In this document: positions 1-5,382 of the stretch, piece after piece
Layout: every line of letters begins with the position of its first letter
How positions within the stretch are numbered: the first letter of the stretch is position 1
Origin: Acidimicrobiia bacterium
GTDB lineage: Bacteria > Actinomycetota > Acidimicrobiia > IMCC26256 > PALSA-555
DNA: 5,684 nt
Direction: 5' to 3'
Assembly: GCA_017853455.1 (NCBI GenBank)
Contig: JAFMJM010000164.1
Location: 1-5,684, forward strand
Program-made: the position numbers and the translations under genes
Notes under the pieces: generated by a model
Told to the model about the DNA's origin: nothing
The model's input: the letters and a program-made list of their open reading frames with translations, nothing else
The model's database searches: none

Positions 1-842
1 CCGACGGCGTCATGATCTTCGTGGCTCCCGGTGAGACCCACGTCGTGCCGGTCGACTTCCCGGTGCGCGAGCAGGTGGTGATCGACCGGTCGTTCGCCAC
101 CCGGGAGCTCGTCCGGGGGATCAGCCGATCCGTTCCGTACCGCGTGCTGGTGCTGGGAGAGTCCGGGACCCGCCTGCTCGTCGGTGACGGGGGGCGGTTG
201 GTCGAACCCGATGGAACCGGCTTCCCGCTCGCCTGCGCCGGAGCCGACGACGAGCCGCTGGAGTCCGGCGGGTTCGCCACGCACACCGATCGCCCACCCG
301 GGGTCCGACTCGCCCACTGGCGCGAGGTCGGTCGCCGCCTGGCCGCCGTCGACGCGTCCGACCCGCGACCGCTGGTGGTCGTCGGCCCGGCCCGCGACAT
401 CGCCGAGTTCGACCGGACCGCGGCCCACCGCGCGGCCATCGTCGGGGAGGTCGTGGGCGACCACCACGCCGACCCCGTGCAACGGATCGAGGAGCTGGCC
501 CGCCCCGCGCTCGCCGACCACCTCGACCGGTGGCGGTCGGTGCTCGTCGCCGAGCTGGGCGAGTCGGTCGGCACCGGGCGGGCGGTGTCGGGCGTCGACG
601 CCACGTGGGTCGCCGCGGTCGAGGGCCGGATCGACACGCTGGTCGTCGACCGCGACGCCGCGTGCCCCTCCCGCATGGTCGGGGGCCGACCCGAGCCCGC
701 ACCCGATCCGGTCGCACCCGACGTCGTCGACGCCGTCGACGAGCTCATCGGGGTGGTCGGGGACCGCGGTGGCAGCACCGTCGTGGTCGATCCGGGTGGG
801 CTCGGCTCCCTCGGCCCGGTCGCGGCCCGCCTGCGGTACTGA
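1..842 (+). CDS. baeRF-like (bacterial archaeo-eukaryotic release factor family) protein, 5' partial
   Basis: The frame is open to the left edge of the window (first full codon at 3) and ends at TGA 840-842, giving 279 visible residues. An ATG lies at 12-14, but it has no ribosome site and falls inside a conserved segment, so the true start is upstream. Segments resembling baeRF family 3 as I recall it: a DG..IFVAPG strand near residues 1-10, YRVLVL at 46-51, an AHRAAIVGEVVGDHH-like segment mid-protein, a GRAVSGVDATW stretch followed by GRIDTLVVD, and the terminal GPVAARLRY. Full-length relatives are roughly 370 residues, so about 90 N-terminal residues are missing. The family is related to eRF1/Pelota and predicted to act at the ribosome in release or rescue; I see no GGQ in the visible part. 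An SPFH gene follows 23 nt downstream. The family call rests on remembered motif similarity; the function is inferred. Confidence 0.72.
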   Translation, partial: DGVMIFVAPGETHVVPVDFPVREQVVIDRSFATRELVRGISRSVPYRVLVLGESGTRLLVGDGGRLVEPDGTGFPLACAGADDEPLESGGFATHTDRPPGVRLAHWREVGRRLAAVDASDPRPLVVVGPARDIAEFDRTAAHRAAIVGEVVGDHHADPVQRIEELARPALADHLDRWRSVLVAELGESVGTGRAVSGVDATWVAAVEGRIDTLVVDRDAACPSRMVGGRPEPAPDPVAPDVVDAVDELIGVVGDRGGSTVVVDPGGLGSLGPVAARLRY

Positions 843-854
843 TCCGTCGATCCG

Positions 855-859
855 AAGGA
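855..859 (+). promoter_or_regulatory. Ribosome binding site fixing the SPFH start
   Basis: AAGGA sits six bases before ATG 866 in the 23-nt gap after the baeRF-like gene. It decides the start: the same frame stays open for hundreds of bases upstream, but none of those earlier starts has a comparable site. The short protein, with no membrane helix, is therefore the likely product. Confidence 0.7.
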
Positions 860-865
860 TTCCCC

Positions 866-1606
866 ATGGCCCGACTCGGCGTCGCGATCGTCCGTGAGTA
901 CCAGCGGGGGGTGGTGTTCCGCTTCGGACGGATCCGGTCGGTCCGCGACCCCGGCATCCGGGCGATGATCCCGCTCGCCGACCGGATGCAGAAGGTGAGC
1001 ATGCGGACGGTGACCCGCCCGATCCAGTCGCAGCAGATCATCACCCGCGACAACGTGTCGATCGGCGTGGCCGCCGTCGCCTACTACCGGCGGGTCGACC
1101 CGGTGAAGTCGATCGTGGAGATCGAGAACGTCGAGGCGGCGATCGACCAGATCGCCCAGACCACCGTGCGCAACGTGGTCGGGCGTTCGAGTCTCGACCA
1201 GGTGCTGAGCGAGACCGAGCGACTCAACGGCGCCATCAAGGACATCCTCGACACCACCAGTGAGCGGTGGGGCGTGCTGGTGCAGATCGTGGAGCTCAAG
1301 GACATCGAGCTCCCCGAGTCGATGAAGCGCGCCATGGCCCGCGAGGCCGAGGCCGAGCGCGAGAAGCGCGCCAAGATCATCGCCGCCGAGGGTGAGGCGC
1401 TCAGCGCCGGCAAGCTCGCCGAGGCCGCCGACGTGATCGCGGCGCATCCGGTGGCCCTGCAGCTCCGCAACCTGCAGGTGCTCGGCGAGATCGCGGTGGA
1501 GCGGAACTCGACCATCGTCTTCCCGGCGCAGTTCCTCGACCGGGTCCGGGCCCTCGACGACTTCGTGCGCCTCGAGCGGGCCGTCCCCGCGACCGACGGC
1601 CGCTGA
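866..1606 (+). CDS. SPFH/Band 7 (slipin/stomatin-like) protein without N-terminal membrane segment
   Basis: The 246-residue protein starts at ATG 866, six bases after AAGGA (855-859). The frame is open further upstream, but that part overlaps the preceding gene and is Arg-rich shadow. The Band 7 domain covers almost the whole protein: REYQRGVVFRFGR (10-22), PGIRAMIP (29-36), ITRDNVSIGV (59-68), YYRRVDPVKS (73-82), QTTVRNVVGR (98-107) and WGVLV.IVELKDIELPESM (135-153). A charged Ala/Glu/Arg helix follows (154-190, AMAREAEAEREKRAKIIAAEGE), then a slipin-like tail (LQLRNLQ, NSTIVFP 214-220). SPFH proteins oligomerise as membrane scaffolds that organise microdomains and partner proteases. Typical slipins begin with a hydrophobic hairpin or transmembrane helix; here the Band 7 core begins at about residue 8, so membrane attachment, if any, must occur otherwise. 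It is probably co-transcribed with the baeRF-like gene. The family is secure; the role is unknown. Confidence 0.92.
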   Translation: MARLGVAIVREYQRGVVFRFGRIRSVRDPGIRAMIPLADRMQKVSMRTVTRPIQSQQIITRDNVSIGVAAVAYYRRVDPVKSIVEIENVEAAIDQIAQTTVRNVVGRSSLDQVLSETERLNGAIKDILDTTSERWGVLVQIVELKDIELPESMKRAMAREAEAEREKRAKIIAAEGEALSAGKLAEAADVIAAHPVALQLRNLQVLGEIAVERNSTIVFPAQFLDRVRALDDFVRLERAVPATDGR

Positions 1607-1617
1607 CGGCCCCCGGG

Positions 1618-1992
1618 CTACTCCGGTCGGTCGGCCTGCTGCGCCTCGACCGCGGCGCGCACCTCGTCCATGTCGAGCTCGCGGACCTGGCGGATGAGGT
1701 CGTCGAGGGCCGCGCCCGGGAGCGCCCCGGGCTGGGAGAAGACGAGGATCCCGTCGCGGAACACCATCAACGTCGGGATCGACATGATCCGGGCCGCGGC
1801 GGCCAGGCCCTGCTCGGCCTCGGTGTCGACCTTGCCGAACACGATGTCGGGGTGGGCGTCGGCGGCCGCCTCGAAGGTCGGGGCGAAGGCCCGGCACGGA
1901 CCGCACCACTCGGCCCACCAGTCGACCAGGACGATGCCGTCGGCGGTGACGGTCGACTCGAAGGTGTCGGCGGTGAGGGTGACGGCGGCCAC
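1618..1992 (-). CDS. trxA: Thioredoxin (WCGPC active site)
   Basis: This is a 124-residue cytoplasmic thioredoxin, the normal family size. It starts at a GTG (1992-1990), five bases after a strong GAGGAGG, and ends at TAG (1620-1618). The fold signature is complete: VLVDWWAEWCGPCR (21-34) with the redox pair C30/C33, F.KVDTEAE (52-60) and the cis-proline loop SIPTLMVFRDG (71-81). The C-terminal half (QPGALPGAALDDLIRQ and the DMDEVRAAV tail) resembles mycobacterial TrxB1-type thioredoxins as I remember them, more than E. coli TrxA. The symbol is the generic one for the family. It reduces protein disulfides using electrons from thioredoxin reductase, which is not in this window. Its stop lies only 11 bp from that of the convergent SPFH gene, and it diverges from the dioxygenase gene. 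Confidence 0.95.
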   Translation of the reverse strand: MAAVTLTADTFESTVTADGIVLVDWWAEWCGPCRAFAPTFEAAADAHPDIVFGKVDTEAEQGLAAAARIMSIPTLMVFRDGILVFSQPGALPGAALDDLIRQVRELDMDEVRAAVEAQQADRPE

Positions 1993-1997
1993 GGGTG

Positions 1998-2004
1998 CCT
2001 CCTC
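1998..2004 (-). promoter_or_regulatory. Ribosome binding site fixing the thioredoxin GTG start
   Basis: On the minus strand GAGGAGG lies five bases before the GTG at 1992. This favours the GTG over an in-frame start at 2049, which would add 19 residues rich in Pro/Thr/Arg that are not part of the thioredoxin fold and would be encoded by a short tandem repeat. Confidence 0.75.
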
Positions 2005-2023
2005 GGGCGGGTCCGGGCGGGTC
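2004..2023. repeat. Two perfect tandem copies of a 10-bp GC-rich unit in the thioredoxin leader
   Basis: The unit CGGGCGGGTC occurs twice back to back (2004-2013 and 2014-2023), with a degenerate third copy starting at 2024. It lies in the predicted 5' untranslated leader of the thioredoxin gene, directly upstream of and touching its ribosome site. It may simply be a GC-slippage product; no function is evident. Confidence 0.5.
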
Positions 2024-2038
2024 CGGACGGGCGGCGTC

Positions 2039-2044
2039 AGCGTA
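2039..2044 (-). promoter_or_regulatory. Candidate -10 element for the thioredoxin gene
   Basis: The minus strand reads TACGCT here, fitting the actinobacterial TANNNT consensus. It would place the transcript start around 2030, about 40 bases before the GTG start. I see no convincing -35 hexamer at the usual distance, so this is weak evidence based on position in a divergent intergenic region. Confidence 0.28.
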
Positions 2045-2074
2045 CCCACGGGGTGTCCACGACGCGGCGGGGCC

Positions 2075-2093
2075 CCGGACCGCTACGGTCCGG
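2075..2093 (+). promoter_or_regulatory. Perfect 8-3-8 inverted repeat overlapping a candidate -10 of the dioxygenase gene
   Basis: CCGGACCG and CGGTCCGG are exact reverse complements separated by CTA. A TANNNT-type -10 (TACGGT, 2084-2089) lies across the spacer and right arm, 33 bases before the GTG start of the dioxygenase. No good -35 is visible. The layout suits a dimeric repressor operator that blocks the promoter. It could instead be a small RNA hairpin or a chance GC palindrome. The repeat is seen directly; the operator role is inferred. Confidence 0.42.
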
Positions 2094-2110
2094 TCGACGA
2101 CCCCCGCACC

Positions 2111-2117
2111 GAGGAGG
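2111..2117 (+). promoter_or_regulatory. Ribosome binding site fixing the dioxygenase GTG start
   Basis: GAGGAGG lies five bases before GTG 2123. It settles the start against the much longer open frame that runs back over the thioredoxin gene. Interestingly it is the same heptamer and spacing as that of the divergent thioredoxin. Confidence 0.75.
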
Positions 2118-2122
2118 CGACG

Positions 2123-2956
2123 GTGGCCCCGATCCCCGCCGCAGCTCGGCACCTCGCCGACCAGATCCCCGCCGCCACCGAGCAGCTCCGCGTCGACGGC
2201 GCCTGCCTGCTCCGGGGCGTGGTCGCGCCGGCCGACCTCGAGCGCGTCCGGGCCGCCGTCGACGCCCTCGGCACCACCGACCTCGCCGACCTCTCCGGAC
2301 TCGCGGGCGACACCTCCGTCGGCCGCTTCCGCGGCGGCGTCGACCACTGGCGGGTCCACCCGGAGTTCCTGGCCTTCGCCACCACCGGTGCGGTCCCCGC
2401 CGTCACCGCAGCGGTGCTCGACAGTCGGCGCCTCTGGCTGTACGAGGACAGCGTGCTCGTGAAGGATCCCGGAACCCCGGTGGCCACACGCTGGCACACC
2501 GACGACGGGTACTTCCACGTGGAGGGAGCGCGCACGGCGACCGTGTGGCTGGCGCTCGACCCGGCACCGCGCGCGTCGGGCTCGTTGCGGTTCGCACGGG
2601 GCTCGCACCGGGCCGACACCCGGTACCGACCCACGCTGTTCGTCACCGACGACCCGATCCCGGGCACCGAGGGCGCACTGCCGCCCGCCCTCGACCACGA
2701 CGACCCCGACGCCTTCGGGTGGGACCTCGCCCCCGGCGACCTGACCATCCACCACGCGCGCACCCTCCACGCCGCCGGCGGCAACCTCGGGTCGACGCCG
2801 CGCCGGGCGTTGTCGATCCGCTACTGCGGCGACGACACCGTCGTGGCGGTCAAGCCCGGCGCCCCGGGCAAGCCGGGGTTCGACACCGTCCCCCCGGGGA
2901 CGTCCGTCGCCGATGCCGCCGATCACCTCGGCCTGCCCGAAGCCGTGCTGTCGTAG
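2123..2956 (+). CDS. Phytanoyl-CoA dioxygenase (PhyH) family Fe(II)/2-oxoglutarate oxygenase
   Basis: The 277-residue protein starts at GTG 2123, five bases after GAGGAGG (2111-2117). The frame is open upstream to 1670, but that part is antisense to the thioredoxin. The N-terminus carries the typical DGACLLRGVV..ADLERVRAAVDAL opening (25-49). The double-stranded beta-helix core has the iron ligands RWHTDDGYF (H125, D127) and a distal His in GDLTIHHARTLHAAGGN (H216 most likely). It is followed by TPRRALSIRY, where R227 or R228 should bind 2-oxoglutarate. GSLRFARGSH (153-162) is the usual mid-domain motif. Such enzymes hydroxylate or halogenate small molecules while decarboxylating 2-oxoglutarate. 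The length is normal and all expected ligands are present, so it should be active; the substrate is unknown. It probably forms a two-gene unit with the SDR 51 nt downstream. Confidence 0.9.
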   Translation: MAPIPAAARHLADQIPAATEQLRVDGACLLRGVVAPADLERVRAAVDALGTTDLADLSGLAGDTSVGRFRGGVDHWRVHPEFLAFATTGAVPAVTAAVLDSRRLWLYEDSVLVKDPGTPVATRWHTDDGYFHVEGARTATVWLALDPAPRASGSLRFARGSHRADTRYRPTLFVTDDPIPGTEGALPPALDHDDPDAFGWDLAPGDLTIHHARTLHAAGGNLGSTPRRALSIRYCGDDTVVAVKPGAPGKPGFDTVPPGTSVADAADHLGLPEAVLS

Positions 2957-3007
2957 ACATCACTCGTCCGAACCGTCCAGAACACCCGCACCACGTCAGG
3001 AGCCGTC

Positions 3008-3949
3008 ATGCACCGTTCGTGTGAAGGAAGGGTCGCGCTGGTGACCGGTGCCAGCCGCGGGATCGGCAAGGCCATCGCCCTGCGCCTCGCCGCCGAGGGC
3101 GCGGCCGTGGCGATCTGCGCCCGCCCGCAGGCCGGGATGCCCGACCTCGGCACGCTGGGTGGCGCGCGCGACGAGCTCGCCGCGCTCGGCGGGCGCGTGC
3201 TCGCGGTGCCGTTCGACCTCGCCGACCCGACCCTCGACCGGGCGACGTTGATCGACGCCGTCGAAGCGGAGCTCGGACCCGTCGACATCCTGGTCAACAA
3301 CGCCGCCGCCGGTGGCTACATGGACTTCCTCGACTGGACCGACCGCAAGATCGCGAAGGTCCTCGAGGTGAACTTCTGGGCTCCGTGGCACCTCGTGCGG
3401 CGCACGCTGCCGGGGATGCTCGAACGGGGGTCGGGGTGGATCTGCAACGTGTCGTCGCAGACGGCGGAGCACCCGCCCGGTCCGCCGTTCCCCGCGACCA
3501 CGCCCTCGACCCAGGGCACGATCTACGGCGGGACCAAGGCCTTCCTCGACCGGTGGACGGTGAGCCTCGCCGCCGAGGTGTACGGGCGGGGCGTCGCCGT
3601 CAACACCGTGGCGCCCGAAGCGGCGGCCGCCACCGAGGTGCTGGTCGAGTACTCCGACCTCCCCGACCACCTCTACGAGCCGCTCGACACCATGGCCGAG
3701 GCGGCCCTGGCCCTCTGCACGGCCGATCCGCTGGTGCTGACCGGACAGGTGACGACCAGCCTGGCCCTGCTCGCGGCGCTCGACCGGCCCGTCCACGACC
3801 TGCGGGGCGAGGCCCTGGTCGAGGGCTGGCAGCCGGCCGACCTGGCGCCCCGGATCGAGCGGATGCGCAGCCACTCGAGCGGCCGGACGGCCACGGGGCC
3901 GAGCAACGTGGCCGACGTGCTGGCCGGACGGAACCGCCGGAAGGCCTGA
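3008..3949 (+). CDS. Short-chain dehydrogenase/reductase (SDR), extended C-terminus
   Basis: The 313-residue Rossmann oxidoreductase starts at ATG 3008, five bases after AGGAG (2998-3002), and ends at TGA 3947-3949. Cofactor motif TGASRGIG (13-20); R39 after the second strand (AICAR) suggests NADP(H) rather than NAD(H). The NNAAAGG motif is at 97-103. The catalytic tetrad is N122, S149 or S150, Y173 and K177 (YGGTK). Two oddities are visible. A Pro-rich insertion between the catalytic Ser and Tyr (about 155-168, HPPGPPFPATTP) should shape the substrate pocket. The usual Pro-Gly after NTV is Pro-Glu (VAPEAAAATE). The protein is about 60 residues longer than classical SDRs, and the extra C-terminal region (from about 255) has charged helices and a basic tail. 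It probably oxidises an alcohol or reduces a ketone; the neighbouring dioxygenase could supply a hydroxylated substrate. Substrate unknown. Confidence 0.93.
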   Translation: MHRSCEGRVALVTGASRGIGKAIALRLAAEGAAVAICARPQAGMPDLGTLGGARDELAALGGRVLAVPFDLADPTLDRATLIDAVEAELGPVDILVNNAAAGGYMDFLDWTDRKIAKVLEVNFWAPWHLVRRTLPGMLERGSGWICNVSSQTAEHPPGPPFPATTPSTQGTIYGGTKAFLDRWTVSLAAEVYGRGVAVNTVAPEAAAATEVLVEYSDLPDHLYEPLDTMAEAALALCTADPLVLTGQVTTSLALLAALDRPVHDLRGEALVEGWQPADLAPRIERMRSHSSGRTATGPSNVADVLAGRNRRKA

Positions 3950-3978
3950 CCGGGCCCGGTCCGGGGCCCCGGAGCCCC
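3948..3978 (+). terminator. GC-palindrome cluster after the SDR stop, possible terminator
   Basis: GACCGGGCCCGGTC (3948-3961) is a perfect 14-bp palindrome beginning inside the SDR stop codon. It is followed by CCGGGGCCCCGG (3961-3972). Two GGGCCC copies (3952-3957 and 3964-3969) could pair across a 6-nt loop, and GGGGC (3963-3967) could pair with GCCCC (3974-3978). There is no T-run. A structure-dependent terminator or pause before the amidohydrolase promoter is plausible but not proven. Confidence 0.33.
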
Positions 3979-3993
3979 TCGGCGGCGGCATGG

Positions 3994-4022
3994 TTGCGGC
4001 TGATCTGACGGGGCGTTAGATT
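3994..4022 (+). promoter_or_regulatory. Sigma-70-type promoter of the amidohydrolase gene
   Basis: The -35 TTGCGG (3994-3999) and -10 TAGATT (4017-4022) are separated by exactly 17 bases. The predicted transcript start near 4029 leaves a leader of about 28 bases carrying the GGAG site at 4047-4050. This is the best-formed promoter in the window and stands out as an AT-richer patch in very GC-rich DNA. It suggests the amidohydrolase is transcribed independently of the SDR. Confidence 0.6.
4003..4021 (+). promoter_or_regulatory. Near-perfect 19-bp palindrome overlapping the amidohydrolase promoter, candidate operator
   Basis: ATCTGACG and CGTTAGAT flank a GGG spacer; seven of eight positions in each arm are symmetric, with one G/T mismatch. 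The site fills most of the spacer and overlaps most of the -10 hexamer, a position where a bound dimer (TetR-type operators are often of this kind) would block RNA polymerase. No regulator gene is in the window. The symmetry is seen; the operator role is inferred. Confidence 0.45.
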
Positions 4023-4056
4023 TGGGGCACCCATCCCCGCCCGAACGGAGCGACCC

Positions 4057-5295
4057 ATGGCCCTGCCGCTGATCGTCAGCGTCGACGACCACATCATCGA
4101 GCCCGCCGACCTCTGGACCTCGCGCTTCCCGAAGAAGCTGCTCGACCAGGCGCCGCGCATCGAGCGCCGCAACGTCGTCAGCACCAAGATGGTCGGCGCG
4201 GGGATCTACGAGTTGGTCGAGGGCCCCGAGGGACGCCCGGCCGACTGCTGGATCTACGACGACAAGGTCACCTACGTGCACAAGTCGCACGTCTCCATCC
4301 CCAAGTGGGCGGTCCCGGGCGGTGACATCCGCCGGTTCGACAAGCTCAAGATGGACCTGACCTGCATCACCTACGACGACATGTGGGACGGCTGCATCGA
4401 CCAGCAGGCCCGCATCCGCGACCTCGAGGCCGCCGGCGTCGAGGCGTCGCTCGGCTTCCCGACCGCGGTGCGCTTCTGCGGGCAGATGTTCCACGAGGCC
4501 GCCGACAAGGAGGTCGCCCTCCTCGGGGTGCAGGCGTACAACGACTGGATGATCGACGAGTGGTGCGCCGGCACCGACGGTCGCCTCATCCCGCTGTGCA
4601 TCGTCCCGCTCTGGGACGCCGAGCTCGCCGCCGCCGAGATCCGGCGCAACGCCGCCCGCGGCGCCCGGGCCGTGTCGTTCAGCGAGATGCCCATCCACCT
4701 CGGACTCCCGAGCATCCACTCCGGCTGGTGGGACCCGTTCTTCGAGGCCTGCGACGAGACCCGTACCACCGTGTGCATGCACATCGGGTCGTCGTCGAAG
4801 ATGCTCGCCACCTCGGCCGACGCGCCGATCGCCGTGCAGGCCACCCTCACGTTCAACAACGCCATGGCGTCGCTCGCCGACTACCTGTTCTCCGGGCTGT
4901 TCGTGAAGTACCCCAACCTCCGGGTGGCGTACTCCGAGGGTCAGATCGGCTGGCTGCCGTACGTGCTCGAGCGGGCCGACGACGTGTGGGAGAACCACGA
5001 GGGCTGGATGCACACCCGGTCGATCGTGCCCGAGCCGCCGTCGACCTACTACCACGACCACGTGTTCGGCTGCTTCTTCCGTGACAACCACGGGGTGGCG
5101 TCGCTGCACGAGATCGGCATCAACAACGTCACCTACGAGACCGACTACCCGCACACCGACACGACGTGGCCCCACACCCAGGAGTACGTCGAGAAGGTGC
5201 TCGCCAACGTGCCCGACGAGATCGTGCACAAGGTGCTGCGCGGCAACGCCCTCAACATGCTGAGCCTCGACGAGAACCTGAAGCTCGTCAACTGA
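4057..5295 (+). CDS. Amidohydrolase-2 (ACMSD-like) family metal-dependent hydrolase/decarboxylase
   Basis: The 412-residue protein starts at ATG 4057, six bases after GGAG, and ends at TGA 5293-5295. It fits the amidohydrolase-2 branch (TIM barrel) that includes aminocarboxymuconate-semialdehyde decarboxylase and gamma-resorcylate decarboxylase. Motifs: VSVDDHIIEP (7-16), supplying D10 and H12 in place of the HxH of ACMSD; YNDWMIDEWC (161-170); AVSFSEMP (205-212); MHIGSSS with H242 as likely metal ligand; KYPNLRVAYSEGQIGWLPY (284-302) with E294; and YETDYPHTDTTWP (360-372) with D363 as the probable catalytic/metal Asp. There is no signal peptide or membrane segment, so it is cytoplasmic. Relatives in actinobacteria often sit in catabolic clusters. 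Whether it hydrolyses or decarboxylates cannot be told from sequence. It has its own promoter and ends at a strong hairpin. Confidence 0.93.
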   Translation: MALPLIVSVDDHIIEPADLWTSRFPKKLLDQAPRIERRNVVSTKMVGAGIYELVEGPEGRPADCWIYDDKVTYVHKSHVSIPKWAVPGGDIRRFDKLKMDLTCITYDDMWDGCIDQQARIRDLEAAGVEASLGFPTAVRFCGQMFHEAADKEVALLGVQAYNDWMIDEWCAGTDGRLIPLCIVPLWDAELAAAEIRRNAARGARAVSFSEMPIHLGLPSIHSGWWDPFFEACDETRTTVCMHIGSSSKMLATSADAPIAVQATLTFNNAMASLADYLFSGLFVKYPNLRVAYSEGQIGWLPYVLERADDVWENHEGWMHTRSIVPEPPSTYYHDHVFGCFFRDNHGVASLHEIGINNVTYETDYPHTDTTWPHTQEYVEKVLANVPDEIVHKVLRGNALNMLSLDENLKLVN

Positions 5296-5304
5296 GCGAT
5301 CCGT

Positions 5305-5351
5305 GACGCGACAACGGGGGCCACGGCGATGCCGTGGCCCCCGGTCGCGTC
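5305..5351. terminator. Long two-part hairpin, bidirectional terminator between convergent genes
   Basis: The inner stem pairs 5315-5327 with 5331-5343 (13 perfect base pairs, loop GAT). The outer stem pairs GACGCGAC (5305-5312) with GTCGCGTC (5344-5351), 8 perfect base pairs; the only interruption is a two-A bulge at 5313-5314. It starts ten bases after the amidohydrolase stop and lies 31 bases from the stop of the convergent minus-strand gene, so it can end both transcripts. There is no T-run on either side, as is common in high-GC actinobacteria. Confidence 0.82.
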
Positions 5352-5382
5352 GGCGCCCGTCCGGAGCGGGGGGTTCTCCGGA

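Noticed and set aside
530..865. Upstream extension of the SPFH frame
   Set aside because: It is Arg/Gly-rich shadow of the baeRF-like gene; the AAGGA-ATG at 866 matches the start of the Band 7 core.
1590..1633. Inverted repeat CGACCGAC / GTCGGTCG between the convergent SPFH and thioredoxin stops
   Set aside because: Only 8 bp with a 28-nt loop and both arms inside coding sequence; too weak to call a terminator, although a shared one would be expected here.
1993..2049. Longer thioredoxin start at 2049
   Set aside because: It has no ribosome site; the added residues are encoded by a tandem GC repeat and lie outside the thioredoxin fold, while GTG 1992 has GAGGAGG at five bases.
1670..2122. 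Upstream extension of the dioxygenase frame over the thioredoxin gene
   Set aside because: The extension is antisense to a real thioredoxin, lacks PhyH motifs and ends before a perfect GAGGAGG-GTG start.
2957..3007. Possible separate promoter for the SDR gene
   Set aside because: No -35/-10 pair is visible in the 51-nt gap; co-transcription with the dioxygenase is the simpler reading.
3673..5229. A 518-codon open frame on the minus strand opposite the amidohydrolase and SDR
   Set aside because: It is a GC-rich antisense shadow: the composition is dominated by Val, Gly, Arg, His and Asp without domain motifs, whereas the plus strand encodes two clear enzyme families.
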